From positions 1 through 37,862 of the forward strand of contig JAACWS010000029.1 in NCBI GenBank assembly GCA_009991955.1: DNA of 37,862 bases, written 5' to 3'. This document shows, piece by piece, positions 7,196-14,669 of this stretch; positions within the stretch are counted from its first letter, which is position 1; the number at the start of each line of letters is the position of its first letter. The translations under genes were made by a program, and so were the position numbers. The notes under the pieces are model-generated. The model saw only the letters and a list, made by a program, of their open reading frames with translations, was not told where the DNA came from and searched no databases. Source of the stretch: Spirochaetales bacterium. Lineage in GTDB: Bacteria > Spirochaetota > Spirochaetia > DSM-27196 > Salinispiraceae.

Positions 7196-7227
7196 CCTCG
7201 TACGTACAATTTATTGTACGTACGAGG
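7196..7227. promoter_or_regulatory. 14 bp inverted repeat: yefM-yoeB operator, possible luxS terminator
   Basis: CCTCGTACGTACAA and its exact complement flank a 4-nt TTTA spacer. Each arm has two GTAC cores and a TTGTAC boundary. E. coli YefM binds a palindrome with TGTACA core motifs, so this is a strong autoregulatory operator candidate. It begins 8 nt before the antitoxin ATG and ends 20 nt after the luxS stop, so the transcribed hairpin could also slow or end luxS readthrough, although no T-run follows. Confidence 0.75.
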
Positions 7228-7247
7228 CTTTGTCAATCTTCCTTGGG

Positions 7248-7730
7248 TTAATCCGCCGGATACACCAAATTCGCGTCGGTAATTTTTTCCAGGACTTCTT
7301 CCAGGTACTTCTTACTTTCCCAACGAGCCATGGGCAGATCGTGGTTGAGCCAGTTGCCACAGTCCCGGGCGGCTGCACCGGGAATATCTCCGGTAAACTC
7401 GGCGGTAAAGCGGAAGGTACGCTGAATGAGGTCCAGAATGTCGCGACTGGTCAGGTCACCACGGATGAGGACGTAATTTCCGGTTCGGCAGCCCATGGGG
7501 CCAAAGTACACGATGCGATCTTTCCATTCGGGATCGTTTCGCATGAAGGTGGCACAGATGTGCTCCATGGTGTGGAGGGCTGCAATGTCCATAACCGGCT
7601 CCCGGTTGGGCTCCTTCATACGAATGTCGAAGGTGGTGACCGTATCGCCGCCGACCTTATCCTGGCGGCTTACATAAATCCCCCGTAGAAGGGTGTTGTG
7701 GTTAATCATAAAGCTTGGAATCTTGTCCAT
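7248..7730 (-). CDS. luxS: S-ribosylhomocysteine lyase LuxS
   Basis: The 160-residue enzyme splits S-ribosylhomocysteine into homocysteine and DPD, the precursor of autoinducer-2. The metal-binding HxxEH motif is HTMEH at residues 53-57, the catalytic Cys81 is in GPMGCRTG, and the third metal ligand is Cys124 in ARDCGNW. Length and domain layout are normal. AAGGAG precedes the ATG. It follows mtnN by 17 nt, so the two consecutive steps from S-adenosylhomocysteine to homocysteine are encoded together. That arrangement supports methyl-cycle recycling, with or without signalling. Confidence 0.97.
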   Translation of the reverse strand: MDKIPSFMINHNTLLRGIYVSRQDKVGGDTVTTFDIRMKEPNREPVMDIAALHTMEHICATFMRNDPEWKDRIVYFGPMGCRTGNYVLIRGDLTSRDILDLIQRTFRFTAEFTGDIPGAAARDCGNWLNHDLPMARWESKKYLEEVLEKITDANLVYPAD

Positions 7731-7747
7731 ACTGTTCTCCTTTGAAC

Positions 7748-8449
7748 TTATTCTTTGGTTACGAGATTTCCTGCCCGGCGCACCAGGGCAAGAACAACTT
7801 TTGCGGAGTTTTCCGAGGCAATGTGCAGGTTATGGGCGAAGTCGCCGGCACCCTCGTGGTTGGCCCGGTCGGACACTGAGCGGACAATGAGGTAGTCGGT
7901 GCCCAGGACGTGGCAGGTTTGGGCTATGGCGGCACTTTCCATTTCGACCAAGAGACAGGAGGGAAAGGTTTCGCGGATTCGATTCAGTTCTGCCGGGTCG
8001 TTCACAAACTTATCACCGCTGGCGACCAGACCCTGGCGGAGCGAAAAATCACCCTGTCCTTGGGAAGCCAGGTCTACCAACCACGAGGCCGAGGCAAAAA
8101 ACTGGGGCATTTTTGGTAATTGGCCTGGGGCATAACCAAAGGCAGTTACATCGGCGTCGTGGTGGACAAGGGTGGTGCCCAGAACTACATCACCTATGTC
8201 GAGGCTTGGGTCTAGGGCTCCGGCAGACCCGGTGTTCACTACCCAACGAGGCTCAAACTCACGGATGAGCAGGGTGGTGCCAATAGCGGCGTTGACCTTA
8301 CCGATTCCCGATTGCAGGAGCACTACCACGGTGGTGTCGATAACGCCGGTCAAGAAGGTGGTTCCTCCCAGCTCGATGTGCTGAATTTCGGTCATTTTAC
8401 CGCGGATGAGGGAAATTTCCTCATCCATCGCCCCAATTATGCCTATCAT
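7748..8449 (-). CDS. mtnN: 5'-methylthioadenosine/S-adenosylhomocysteine nucleosidase
   Basis: The 233-residue enzyme removes adenine from S-adenosylhomocysteine and methylthioadenosine. Signatures include GIIGAMDEE with Glu at about 11, SGIGKVNAA, NTGSAGALDPSLDIGD, HHDADVTAFGY, VEMESAAIAQ with the catalytic Glu near 175, and SVSDRAN with the catalytic Asp near 198. It produces the substrate for LuxS, encoded next. The start has no Shine-Dalgarno. Instead TATAAC lies exactly 5 nt before the ATG, which suggests that a leaderless mRNA may begin here in addition to readthrough from the acetyltransferase gene 20 nt upstream. Confidence 0.96.
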   Translation of the reverse strand: MIGIIGAMDEEISLIRGKMTEIQHIELGGTTFLTGVIDTTVVVLLQSGIGKVNAAIGTTLLIREFEPRWVVNTGSAGALDPSLDIGDVVLGTTLVHHDADVTAFGYAPGQLPKMPQFFASASWLVDLASQGQGDFSLRQGLVASGDKFVNDPAELNRIRETFPSCLLVEMESAAIAQTCHVLGTDYLIVRSVSDRANHEGAGDFAHNLHIASENSAKVVLALVRRAGNLVTKE

Positions 8450-8469
8450 GTGGGGTTATAGTAACGAAG

Positions 8470-9288
8470 TTATCGGTTTGTCTCAATCCACCGGGTTGCG
8501 AAATCGACCCCGTCTACTATTGAAAAGACTCGACTGTCGGCCTTTCCAACCTTTCCCCTAAAAACCTTGTCTAGGTCTTCCAAGGCCTGTCCGATTTGGG
8601 GAAAGTCATCCTGGGCATACTCGATGTCTTTAAATTCCGCCCAGGTTCGTTGGGCAAAAAATGGTTGGGCTACCGGGGCGTGGCAGGCCTTTACTTCCTT
8701 GCCTGGCCAGTTGGCTCGGTACTCGGCCAGGTGAAAGCACGTACACGAGTCGTACCCTACCCCTAAAAGTAGTACTTGAGCACCGGCTTCGTAGAGACGG
8801 CCGAGGGGACTTTGATCGTCGAGGGGAAAGTCGAGCTTTTGATCCTGGAGGATTTCCCCCGCCCGAGGCCCATAGGCGGCAAACGAATCCCAGGGATGAA
8901 CACTACGCAGTACCCCTGGAAAGGTACGAAAGAGCTCGGGGATGGTGCCCATGCCCCAGGTACGGGTTCGAGCCGGATCGAAGGTGGGCATTTCTGAGCG
9001 AATTGTCGACCACCAGGATTCGGGAACCGGCGGATTTTCCCAGTGAGCTGGATCGCACAAGTGCCCGGTGTGGGTCGGCATGACCAGGGTTCCATCGGGG
9101 CCAAGGACCTGTAACAGTCCTTCGATAATCCCCTGGGCACCCCCTACAACCCACCCGATAGATGATAAGGAAGAATGAACAACCAGTACCCCTCCGGATA
9201 GTACCCCCAGAGAACGAAGGTCGTTAGCTACTCCCTCCCGGGTAACCGGACTGAGGAGGGTAAAGTCGATTGTGTCTTTTTCGGGCAT
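8470..9288 (-). CDS. AAC(3)-family N-acetyltransferase
   Basis: A 272-residue protein of the Antibiotic_NAT family (aminoglycoside 3-N-acetyltransferase fold). Visible marks are VVHSSLSSIGWVVGGAQ near the N-terminus, LGPDGTLVMPTHT, SVHPWDSFAAYGPRA and a C-terminal CTCFHLAEYRANWP. The family uses acetyl-CoA; some members modify aminoglycosides, while many chromosomal ones act on other amines or have unknown substrates. Its place upstream of mtnN and luxS does not reveal the substrate, and resistance should not be assumed. It is probably cotranscribed with both neighbours: 25 nt from the XRE gene and 20 nt from mtnN. Confidence 0.88.
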   Translation of the reverse strand: MPEKDTIDFTLLSPVTREGVANDLRSLGVLSGGVLVVHSSLSSIGWVVGGAQGIIEGLLQVLGPDGTLVMPTHTGHLCDPAHWENPPVPESWWSTIRSEMPTFDPARTRTWGMGTIPELFRTFPGVLRSVHPWDSFAAYGPRAGEILQDQKLDFPLDDQSPLGRLYEAGAQVLLLGVGYDSCTCFHLAEYRANWPGKEVKACHAPVAQPFFAQRTWAEFKDIEYAQDDFPQIGQALEDLDKVFRGKVGKADSRVFSIVDGVDFATRWIETNR

Positions 9289-9312
9289 GGGTCTAGTTTC
9301 CTATTCGGTGGT

Positions 9313-9540
9313 CTAATTCTTGGTTCCCGAAGTATACCCAAAGACCTCGCCTATCGGTACCCCGAAGACCTCGGCAATTCGAAAGGCCAGGTCCAGGGAC
9401 GGCGAATATTTGCCTGCCTCTATGGCCAATATTGTTTGTCGCGAGGCCCCGACCTTTTCGGCCAGGGCTTGTTGGGTCATTTCGTTGGCGAAAAAACGTA
9501 AGGTTCGTATGTTGTTGGTTATGGTTCCTTTGTTCGCCAT
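9313..9540 (-). CDS. Small XRE-family transcriptional regulator
   Basis: The 75-residue product is a single helix-turn-helix domain: NNIRTLRFFANEMTQQALAE, the recognition region VGASRQTILAIEAGKYSPSL, and a C-terminal VFGVPIGEVFGY. Such short XRE proteins are usually encoded beside a small membrane protein, as here; the membrane gene ends 3 nt upstream. It probably represses its own promoter through the dyad at 9849-9868. Being first in line with the acetyltransferase, mtnN and luxS, it could also influence them. Confidence 0.9.
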   Translation of the reverse strand: MANKGTITNNIRTLRFFANEMTQQALAEKVGASRQTILAIEAGKYSPSLDLAFRIAEVFGVPIGEVFGYTSGTKN

Positions 9541-9543
9541 ACC

Positions 9544-9804
9544 CTAGCTCACTCGGTGTAAATAGAGTTGGACGGCTGCCTCGACCAGGCTTCCACCATG
9601 GAGAGACAGGAACATTATATTAAGCATAAGAACTGCCGACCCCTGAAAGTACAGGTATCCAAGACCGGTAACAAACCCGATGCCGGCAATGGCAAATCCT
9701 ACCTGGGTCGACTTGAGTTCGATGAGCTTGTCCCGCTCGTCTTCAATAAATTCGGTAGCAATTTTCTGCTCGATTTCTTTGTCCTCAGTCGACTGGTTGG
9801 CCAT
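9544..9804 (-). CDS. Small two-helix membrane protein paired with XRE regulator
   Basis: The 86-residue product has a charged N-terminus (EDKEIEQKIATEFIEDERDK) and two hydrophobic segments, FAIAGIGFVTGLGYLYF and AVLMLNIMFLSLHGGSLVEA. Both likely span the inner membrane. Comparable small membrane proteins next to a short XRE regulator are common in many bacteria (for example DUF2178-like genes), but their role is unknown. AAGG lies 7 nt before the ATG. It is the first gene of the leftward array. Confidence 0.7.
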   Translation of the reverse strand: MANQSTEDKEIEQKIATEFIEDERDKLIELKSTQVGFAIAGIGFVTGLGYLYFQGSAVLMLNIMFLSLHGGSLVEAAVQLYLHRVS

Positions 9805-9848
9805 TTTTGCCTTAATTGCAATCGCGGTTGAATAGAATATTCGACCTT

Positions 9849-9868
9849 ATGTAAACTATTTTTTACAT
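9849..9868. promoter_or_regulatory. Operator dyad upstream of membrane protein/XRE pair
   Basis: ATGTAAA, a 6-nt AT-rich spacer and TTTACAT make a 7 bp dyad, extended by TTA on both sides. ACATTATGT follows directly and offers a further half-site. It lies 45 nt before the start at 9804, a likely place for autoregulation by the XRE protein. The same region is upstream of the MNT gene at 9946 on the other strand, so it may affect both. Confidence 0.55.
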
Positions 9869-9945
9869 TATGTACGATTCCGCTGAAGCTCATAGATGCT
9901 GCCAAGCGCGCTCAAGCCACCTACTCTATCACACAAAAAAGGGCC

Positions 9946-10251
9946 ATGGAAAAACGAGTCCAGGAAGCGTGGCAGGAAGTCGCTGCTCTGGTCGAGGTGT
10001 TCAAAACAATCGACCCGAAACTAAAAAGGATAGTACTCTTTGGTTCCTTAAGCCGTGGAACTCCAAGTAACCCGAACTTTGACATCGATCTAAGCTTTGA
10101 GGGGGACGAGTACTATCGCTGTGTATCGTCCAGTCTAACCAGCCCCTTCTCCGTAGACCTGGTTGACTATGGTTCGGTGGGTGCTCATATTAAGGAAGCT
10201 ATTGATAGAGATGGAAAGGTTATCTACAAATGGGAGGTTCCCAGAAGGTGA
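9946..10251 (+). CDS. MNT-type nucleotidyltransferase antitoxin
   Basis: A 101-residue minimal nucleotidyltransferase: VLFGSLSRG at about 30-38, FDIDLSF with metal-binding Asp46 and Asp48, and a third acid at about 71 in VDLVDY. MntA-like antitoxins inactivate HepT-like toxins by AMPylation. Its stop codon overlaps the GTG start of the next gene by 4 nt (GTGA), so the two are translationally coupled. It is not closely similar to the MNT at 2051-2377, so the two modules were probably acquired independently. Confidence 0.88.
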   Translation: MEKRVQEAWQEVAALVEVFKTIDPKLKRIVLFGSLSRGTPSNPNFDIDLSFEGDEYYRCVSSSLTSPFSVDLVDYGSVGAHIKEAIDRDGKVIYKWEVPRR

Positions 10252-10733
10252 TACATTCAGCCGAAGACGCAAGCCTTCTATGTTCTCTTTTAGAAAAAGA
10301 GTATGGGATCATCGAACGAAACTTCGCTCTCAATGTACAAGCGGAAAACCGAATTAATCTGGGCGCGACCCACATCCTAGACTGGGCTGCTCTTGGTTAT
10401 ACCCTTCATACCCTCTATGTATCATTCGAGAATTACTTCCTTAGAATCAGCAAAGCCTTTGAGAATAATTTGCCTCAAGATGCCTGGCATAAAGAACTTC
10501 TTTTACGAATGGAACTAGAAATACCTGGTGTACGACCCCGACTTCTGGACCAAGACTTAGCGGGTAAGTTAGATGCCTTGCGGGGATTTCGTCATGTCTT
10601 CCTTGTCGTGTATGATAGCCCACCGGACACCAAACGAATCACCCTACTCCAAGAGACGGTACCAGATATTCTCAAGAGTTTGGCCCAGTACCATCAGGAC
10701 TTCTTAAACCAAATAGCCAACCAGTTCGCCTAG
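10248..10733 (+). CDS. HepT-like HEPN RNase toxin
   Basis: The 161-residue, mostly helical product fits the HepT-like family that pairs with MNT antitoxins. A conserved C-terminal stretch, LRGFRHVFLVVYD, holds Arg112, His116 and Tyr122. This is R-x3-H here rather than the strict Rx4-6H of classical HEPN RNases. I chose the GTG at 10248 over the ATG at 10230, because it makes the usual 4-nt overlap with the MNT stop and has GGAGG at 10233-10237. The gene looks intact, unlike the HEPN partner at 1820-2054. Its stop shares the tetranucleotide CTAG with the stop of the convergent acyltransferase gene. Confidence 0.75.
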   Translation: MIHSAEDASLLCSLLEKEYGIIERNFALNVQAENRINLGATHILDWAALGYTLHTLYVSFENYFLRISKAFENNLPQDAWHKELLLRMELEIPGVRPRLLDQDLAGKLDALRGFRHVFLVVYDSPPDTKRITLLQETVPDILKSLAQYHQDFLNQIANQFA

Positions 10734-12013
10734 GCTGTTAGTTCCCTCTGCCGAGCCAGCACTTCTGCCACATTCCCATCCATAGCCTTAAGCGCCAGTT
10801 CAACTGGGGCGGCGTACATATCGATGAGGGTACGACGGACTTTTGCTGCTACTGCTGGGTACTCGGCCTCGTCGCTGTCTGGGGCCTTCAGACTTCCGGA
10901 GCGGAGATTTTCCAGAACCTCGGTCTCTTGTTCGGTCGCTCGAGCTAAGACCCACTGTCCTTTTGTCAAATCGACCTGATCTACTAGAGCCGAGGAGAGA
11001 GTGGCAGCGGCGACCGAATCAACCTCGGAAAGGCGAGAAAGATATGCTACCCAATTTGCTTCCCACAATCGGGTATTCAGGTGAATTTCGCGATCGAAAT
11101 TTTTCACCAGGGTGGCTCGTTTGTCTGCAAAAACCGGCGAGCCAAACTGAAGATGAATGCGTTTTTTGGCAATACGGATTTCGGTCATAATATTCATCAT
11201 GTCCCGGTGTTTGCCCGTGTGTTGGGTGATTCCGTTGAGCTCCTGGGCCATGAGGTCGTCGAGGGGAACAAGTTCCCAGCTCATCGAAATAGGAAGTAAC
11301 GGTGCAGCGGATGAGAACTCCGCCCAGTCAGCTTCGCCATGGGCCATTTTGAGCATCGAGAGAACCGCCGAATCGGTCATATCTCGTCCATCTTTGGCTC
11401 GGCCATTACGGTGGGCAATCCAGACCCACTCCTTTTTTTGGAGTAGCCGATGAATGTAGGTCGAGAGTTTATGGGCCTCAAGAAGCTTCTCGTCCATATC
11501 TTCTACTTCTCGCTTCACCATGAAGCCTTTATTCAGCCTAATGAGGTGTCCCAACCAGGAAGTTCGAAAGATATTGTCCCCGGCGGCGTTATGAGCAGTC
11601 TCGCCCAAGTTTTTAAAAAGTACGTAGTTTGCCAAGGCAGGATCTAGGAATGTACTCCGATGACTCGATAAAAAACACACTCCCTTTTCGGGATCTGCAC
11701 CAGTTACCTTGTCTAGACCTCCGAAGGTCAGTCCCTGGGTGGTGTTTTCTAAGACCATATCGATGAGATACACCATGAATCGCTGGAAATCTAACCAAGA
11801 ACGCAGCCCTCGCAACTTACCAAGGGCTGCGTGGTAAGCAATTGCGCTCTTAAGAACGAGTTTTCGCCGAATACCCTCGGATTTAGAGCGAGGGAGTTCA
11901 GCGTGTTGATGGGTGACTTTCCGGAGAAGAGCCAAGAAGTGGGGATCTTTGAGAACTTCCCGCCAGTACCGGGAAAAGGTATGTTTGGGGTAGGAGCCAA
12001 TATCGCCTGACAT
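10730..12013 (-). CDS. Glycerol-3-phosphate/lysophospholipid acyltransferase family protein
   Basis: A 427-residue PlsC-fold acyltransferase. The catalytic His-Asp motif is SSHRSTFLDPAL with His118 and Asp124, so five residues separate them instead of the usual four; an HRDxxLD form of this kind occurs in a subgroup of the family. Further blocks are LNKGFMVKREVE and HRNGRAKDGRDMTDSAVL, typical of that subgroup. It probably acylates a glycerophospholipid precursor at the inner membrane. A long C-terminal helical region (about 330-427) is of unknown role. No Shine-Dalgarno is visible before the ATG. Confidence 0.8.
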   Translation of the reverse strand: MSGDIGSYPKHTFSRYWREVLKDPHFLALLRKVTHQHAELPRSKSEGIRRKLVLKSAIAYHAALGKLRGLRSWLDFQRFMVYLIDMVLENTTQGLTFGGLDKVTGADPEKGVCFLSSHRSTFLDPALANYVLFKNLGETAHNAAGDNIFRTSWLGHLIRLNKGFMVKREVEDMDEKLLEAHKLSTYIHRLLQKKEWVWIAHRNGRAKDGRDMTDSAVLSMLKMAHGEADWAEFSSAAPLLPISMSWELVPLDDLMAQELNGITQHTGKHRDMMNIMTEIRIAKKRIHLQFGSPVFADKRATLVKNFDREIHLNTRLWEANWVAYLSRLSEVDSVAAATLSSALVDQVDLTKGQWVLARATEQETEVLENLRSGSLKAPDSDEAEYPAVAAKVRRTLIDMYAAPVELALKAMDGNVAEVLARQRELTA

Positions 12014-12077
12014 ATTAATTGAATGCTATACGGTTATTTGTAAAGGTACAAGACTGGTTTTGTCAGAAAAGACGGAT

Positions 12078-13871
12078 TCAAAAACCACCCCCCTGCACAC
12101 TAATTCCAAAGGTCAGGCCTATAGTGCCCCAGCTGGAGGTGTCGCCGGTAACTAGTCCAAGGGGATTTGTGAATTCTGCTCCCGGCCGACCGACCGTAAA
12201 CCTTGGCGATAAGCTCAGGGTAAAAGCATCTAAAAATCCTACCGAAACCCCAGGAGTAATAATTGCCGAAAAGTCGGTGAGGTTTGCCAAGACCGCCAGG
12301 TTCAAAGAAACCCTGCTGCCCCCAATTTCCGATAGTCCAAGAACCAGGCCCGCGTAGTGGCGTCCAAAGTTGGTAACATCCCCTACTCCCAAAGCTGGCG
12401 GAGTAACCGCCCCTTCGGCCTGAGGATCTTCGGGAGCAAGACCGTTGGTCCCAGGATTTAAAAGAAGCCCATAGGCCGCAGGCAATACCCGGGTACTTGG
12501 ATATCCCCCAATAGTAGAACCGTAGCCAATTCCATTGTAAAAATACTGCCCCAGGGCCAAGAAACTACCACCCTCTTCGAAGGTCTTGAGGTATCGGGCT
12601 CCAAAGGTTCCCGAAAAGTACGGTGTGGTGGTGTCCTCGTAGGTATCCAGGACTAAGTCCGGACCACCTTCGGCCTCGGTCGCCGACTGGTCTGCCGAGG
12701 GTCGAACAAAGATGCGGTCGGCACCGTAGGAGAGAACTGCCTCCCCAAAAAAATCTACTTTCCCCAGGGTAAACCGGGTAGTGGTAATAAGTCGAGGAGC
12801 TAAAGTCCGCTGGTAGTAGGCACCAATTCCCAGGTCCATATTGCCCAGGAGTAGATCGACCCGAGGTGCCACCGCTACATCCAAGGGTTGGGCACCGGTG
12901 TTGACGATGGTGTACAAGGTAAGGGCGTTACCTATACCGAAGGGGTACTCGGTTTTTAGGCTGATTGGGCCTTCACGATCGGCAGTGGGGTCTTCGGCGT
13001 TAACCCCGGTGAGGTTGAGAACATCGGCAGGGCTCCAAAAGTAGCCTACCCCCCAAGTGATTGTATGCTTTCCAAACCGAAACAAGAGTTGGTCCTTCCA
13101 GGAAAAGTCGGTAAAGGCCTCGTAGATTGCCAGGTTGAGAGCGGGGACTGTGCCGGCAGTGGGATTCGTTGCTACCACTTGAGCTTGTTGAGCCTGTCCG
13201 AATGTAGACGGGGGTATAGCGATGGGATCACCATTTGCATCTGTTCCGACTATACCTCCATTGCCATCATCTTCCCAGGTTACGCCCGGTGGCGGATTCG
13301 CCAAAAGATTCTCTTGAGTGAGCTCTACACCCGCACCCCCCCCGGCCCCCGCCCCAGCCCCTGTACTAATCCGCAGCTTTATAAAAGCACGAAAGTCCTT
13401 GTCCGGACGGGCATCGAAGGTAAGGTCAGCACCTAGGTCGGGGGTAAGGGATTGGGAATCTGGAAGCCAGGGTCGAAAGTCAGGGGTATAGGGGTTGTTC
13501 CAGTTCCAGTCTGAGTTGACACTGCCAGAGAATCGGCCCCCGAGACGAACGCCTTCGAAGGTATCCAGGTCCAGGGGCGAGGTGGAGGAGGACGGAGATT
13601 CAGTCCCAGGTACAGGAACAACGGCCGGATCTTCCTGTAAATCGAACATGTCGTCGCTGGAAAAAAGTTCGTCAAAAGACTGATCGGTCTCTTCATCCGA
13701 AACAGACTCAACGGGTGTCCCCTCAGGGGATTCGATCATGAGGACATCGGAGAAGAGGTCGGCAAAAGGGTCGTCAATCGGAGCTTCGGTGTCTTCTTGG
13801 GCCGGCAGGGAGGCCGAGAGAAAAATCAACCCAAGAAAGAGAAAAAACCACCGGAGCCGGGGTAAGGTCAT
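12078..13871 (-). CDS. Predicted outer-membrane beta-barrel, last gene of Lol-like cassette
   Basis: The 597-residue product has a signal peptide ending near LPAQ (residue 25). An acidic Asp/Ser/Phe-rich segment (about 26-95, with DPFADLFSD and SFDELFSSDDMFD) follows, then a long series of alternating amphipathic strands with aromatic girdles, for example LLFRFGKHTITWGVGYFW, and a C-terminal ...VQGGGF, a terminal Phe as in barrel proteins. A Gly/Ala-rich loop (STGAGAGAGGGAG) sits near residue 175. It most resembles the large porin-like or DUF1302-like barrels. Its ATG shares one base with the stop of the LolA-like gene (TAATG), so the two are coupled. It is likely the outer-membrane end of the ABC system encoded upstream. 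Confidence 0.75.
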   Translation of the reverse strand: MTLPRLRWFFLFLGLIFLSASLPAQEDTEAPIDDPFADLFSDVLMIESPEGTPVESVSDEETDQSFDELFSSDDMFDLQEDPAVVPVPGTESPSSSTSPLDLDTFEGVRLGGRFSGSVNSDWNWNNPYTPDFRPWLPDSQSLTPDLGADLTFDARPDKDFRAFIKLRISTGAGAGAGGGAGVELTQENLLANPPPGVTWEDDGNGGIVGTDANGDPIAIPPSTFGQAQQAQVVATNPTAGTVPALNLAIYEAFTDFSWKDQLLFRFGKHTITWGVGYFWSPADVLNLTGVNAEDPTADREGPISLKTEYPFGIGNALTLYTIVNTGAQPLDVAVAPRVDLLLGNMDLGIGAYYQRTLAPRLITTTRFTLGKVDFFGEAVLSYGADRIFVRPSADQSATEAEGGPDLVLDTYEDTTTPYFSGTFGARYLKTFEEGGSFLALGQYFYNGIGYGSTIGGYPSTRVLPAAYGLLLNPGTNGLAPEDPQAEGAVTPPALGVGDVTNFGRHYAGLVLGLSEIGGSRVSLNLAVLANLTDFSAIITPGVSVGFLDAFTLSLSPRFTVGRPGAEFTNPLGLVTGDTSSWGTIGLTFGISVQGGGF

Positions 13872-14635
13872 TAGTTACTGACCCGCTCCAGGTACTGCCG
13901 GGTAAACACCACGTCGGGAATCGCATCGATAGATGGATTTGCCACAGTCAACTGGGTTCGTTGCCCAGTGTTCACCTCGTCAACGATAAGCACCTGGGTT
14001 GGCAGGTACCGATCGCCAAAGGCTACGTACCGGGGCAGGAGAATGGTACGCAAAAGCCGCCCGTTAACCGAGTAGTTTTCTTCTTTTAGTACCAGGTTGA
14101 TGTCTTTACGGACCCACAGTTTAACTCGATCGTAGCTGACATCCGACCTGTTAGCTGCCAGATCCATAAGGTAGACAGGAAAAGCCCCCAACTGACCTTC
14201 GGTCATCGACTCGACGGTGTAGTCGTCGGTATACGAACTTCGGTTGAGGTCATTATTCTGGGCGTCGGAGTTCTGAATATCGTCCCGAAGGCTCGAGCGT
14301 TCGAACCGGCGGCTTTCGGGGTCATAGAACCAGACGGTGTCGTCGATCTGCAAATACCCTTGGCCCCGTTGAACCTGGGGTTGGAGGATGAGAATAACAA
14401 ACTGGTCGTTTCGGTCCCGGCGGAAGAGCCGGGCCTGGGTTACCGACTGGTCTTCTCCCGGGCGGTCGGAGACGATTGTGTAGACCGCAGAGAAATCCCT
14501 ATCTTCGAAATTCGATAACCGATCTACCTCGGTAAGAATTGCCTGACCTCGGTCGGTAGAGGTCTGGGAGACTAAGGGGAAAATCACCCCAAATCCAAGC
14601 AAAAATACCAGTAATAAGTTTCTGAAATGTACCAC
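13871..14635 (-). CDS. LolA-like outer membrane lipoprotein-sorting protein
   Basis: A 254-residue exported protein: a hydrophobic signal near residues 4-22 (FRNLLLVFLLGFGVIFPLVS), then a LolA/LolB-type half-barrel with TQARLFRRDRNDQFVILIL, a DDTVWFYDPESRRFERSS strand pair and KLWVRKDINLVLKEENYSVNG. This matches the family annotated as outer membrane lipoprotein-sorting protein, which carries acyl chains of lipoproteins or other lipids across the periplasm. I chose the GTG at 14635, since AAGGAG lies 6 nt before it and the upstream ATG-like starts fall inside the permease gene. It is encoded between two permeases and an outer-membrane barrel, which suits a shuttle role. Confidence 0.85.
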   Translation of the reverse strand: MVHFRNLLLVFLLGFGVIFPLVSQTSTDRGQAILTEVDRLSNFEDRDFSAVYTIVSDRPGEDQSVTQARLFRRDRNDQFVILILQPQVQRGQGYLQIDDTVWFYDPESRRFERSSLRDDIQNSDAQNNDLNRSSYTDDYTVESMTEGQLGAFPVYLMDLAANRSDVSYDRVKLWVRKDINLVLKEENYSVNGRLLRTILLPRYVAFGDRYLPTQVLIVDEVNTGQRTQLTVANPSIDAIPDVVFTRQYLERVSN

Positions 14636-14669
14636 ACAAAGCTCCTTGTAAAGTGGGGACCTCGGGGTC

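Noticed and set aside
8470-9288. Antibiotic resistance gene
   Set aside because: The AAC(3) fold is clear, but chromosomal members often act on other substrates and no resistance context such as an integron is present.
14655-14668. GGGGACCTCGG between the LolA-like and permease genes, resembling the repeat end
   Set aside because: No inverted partner or central hairpin within 150 bp; most likely coincidence.
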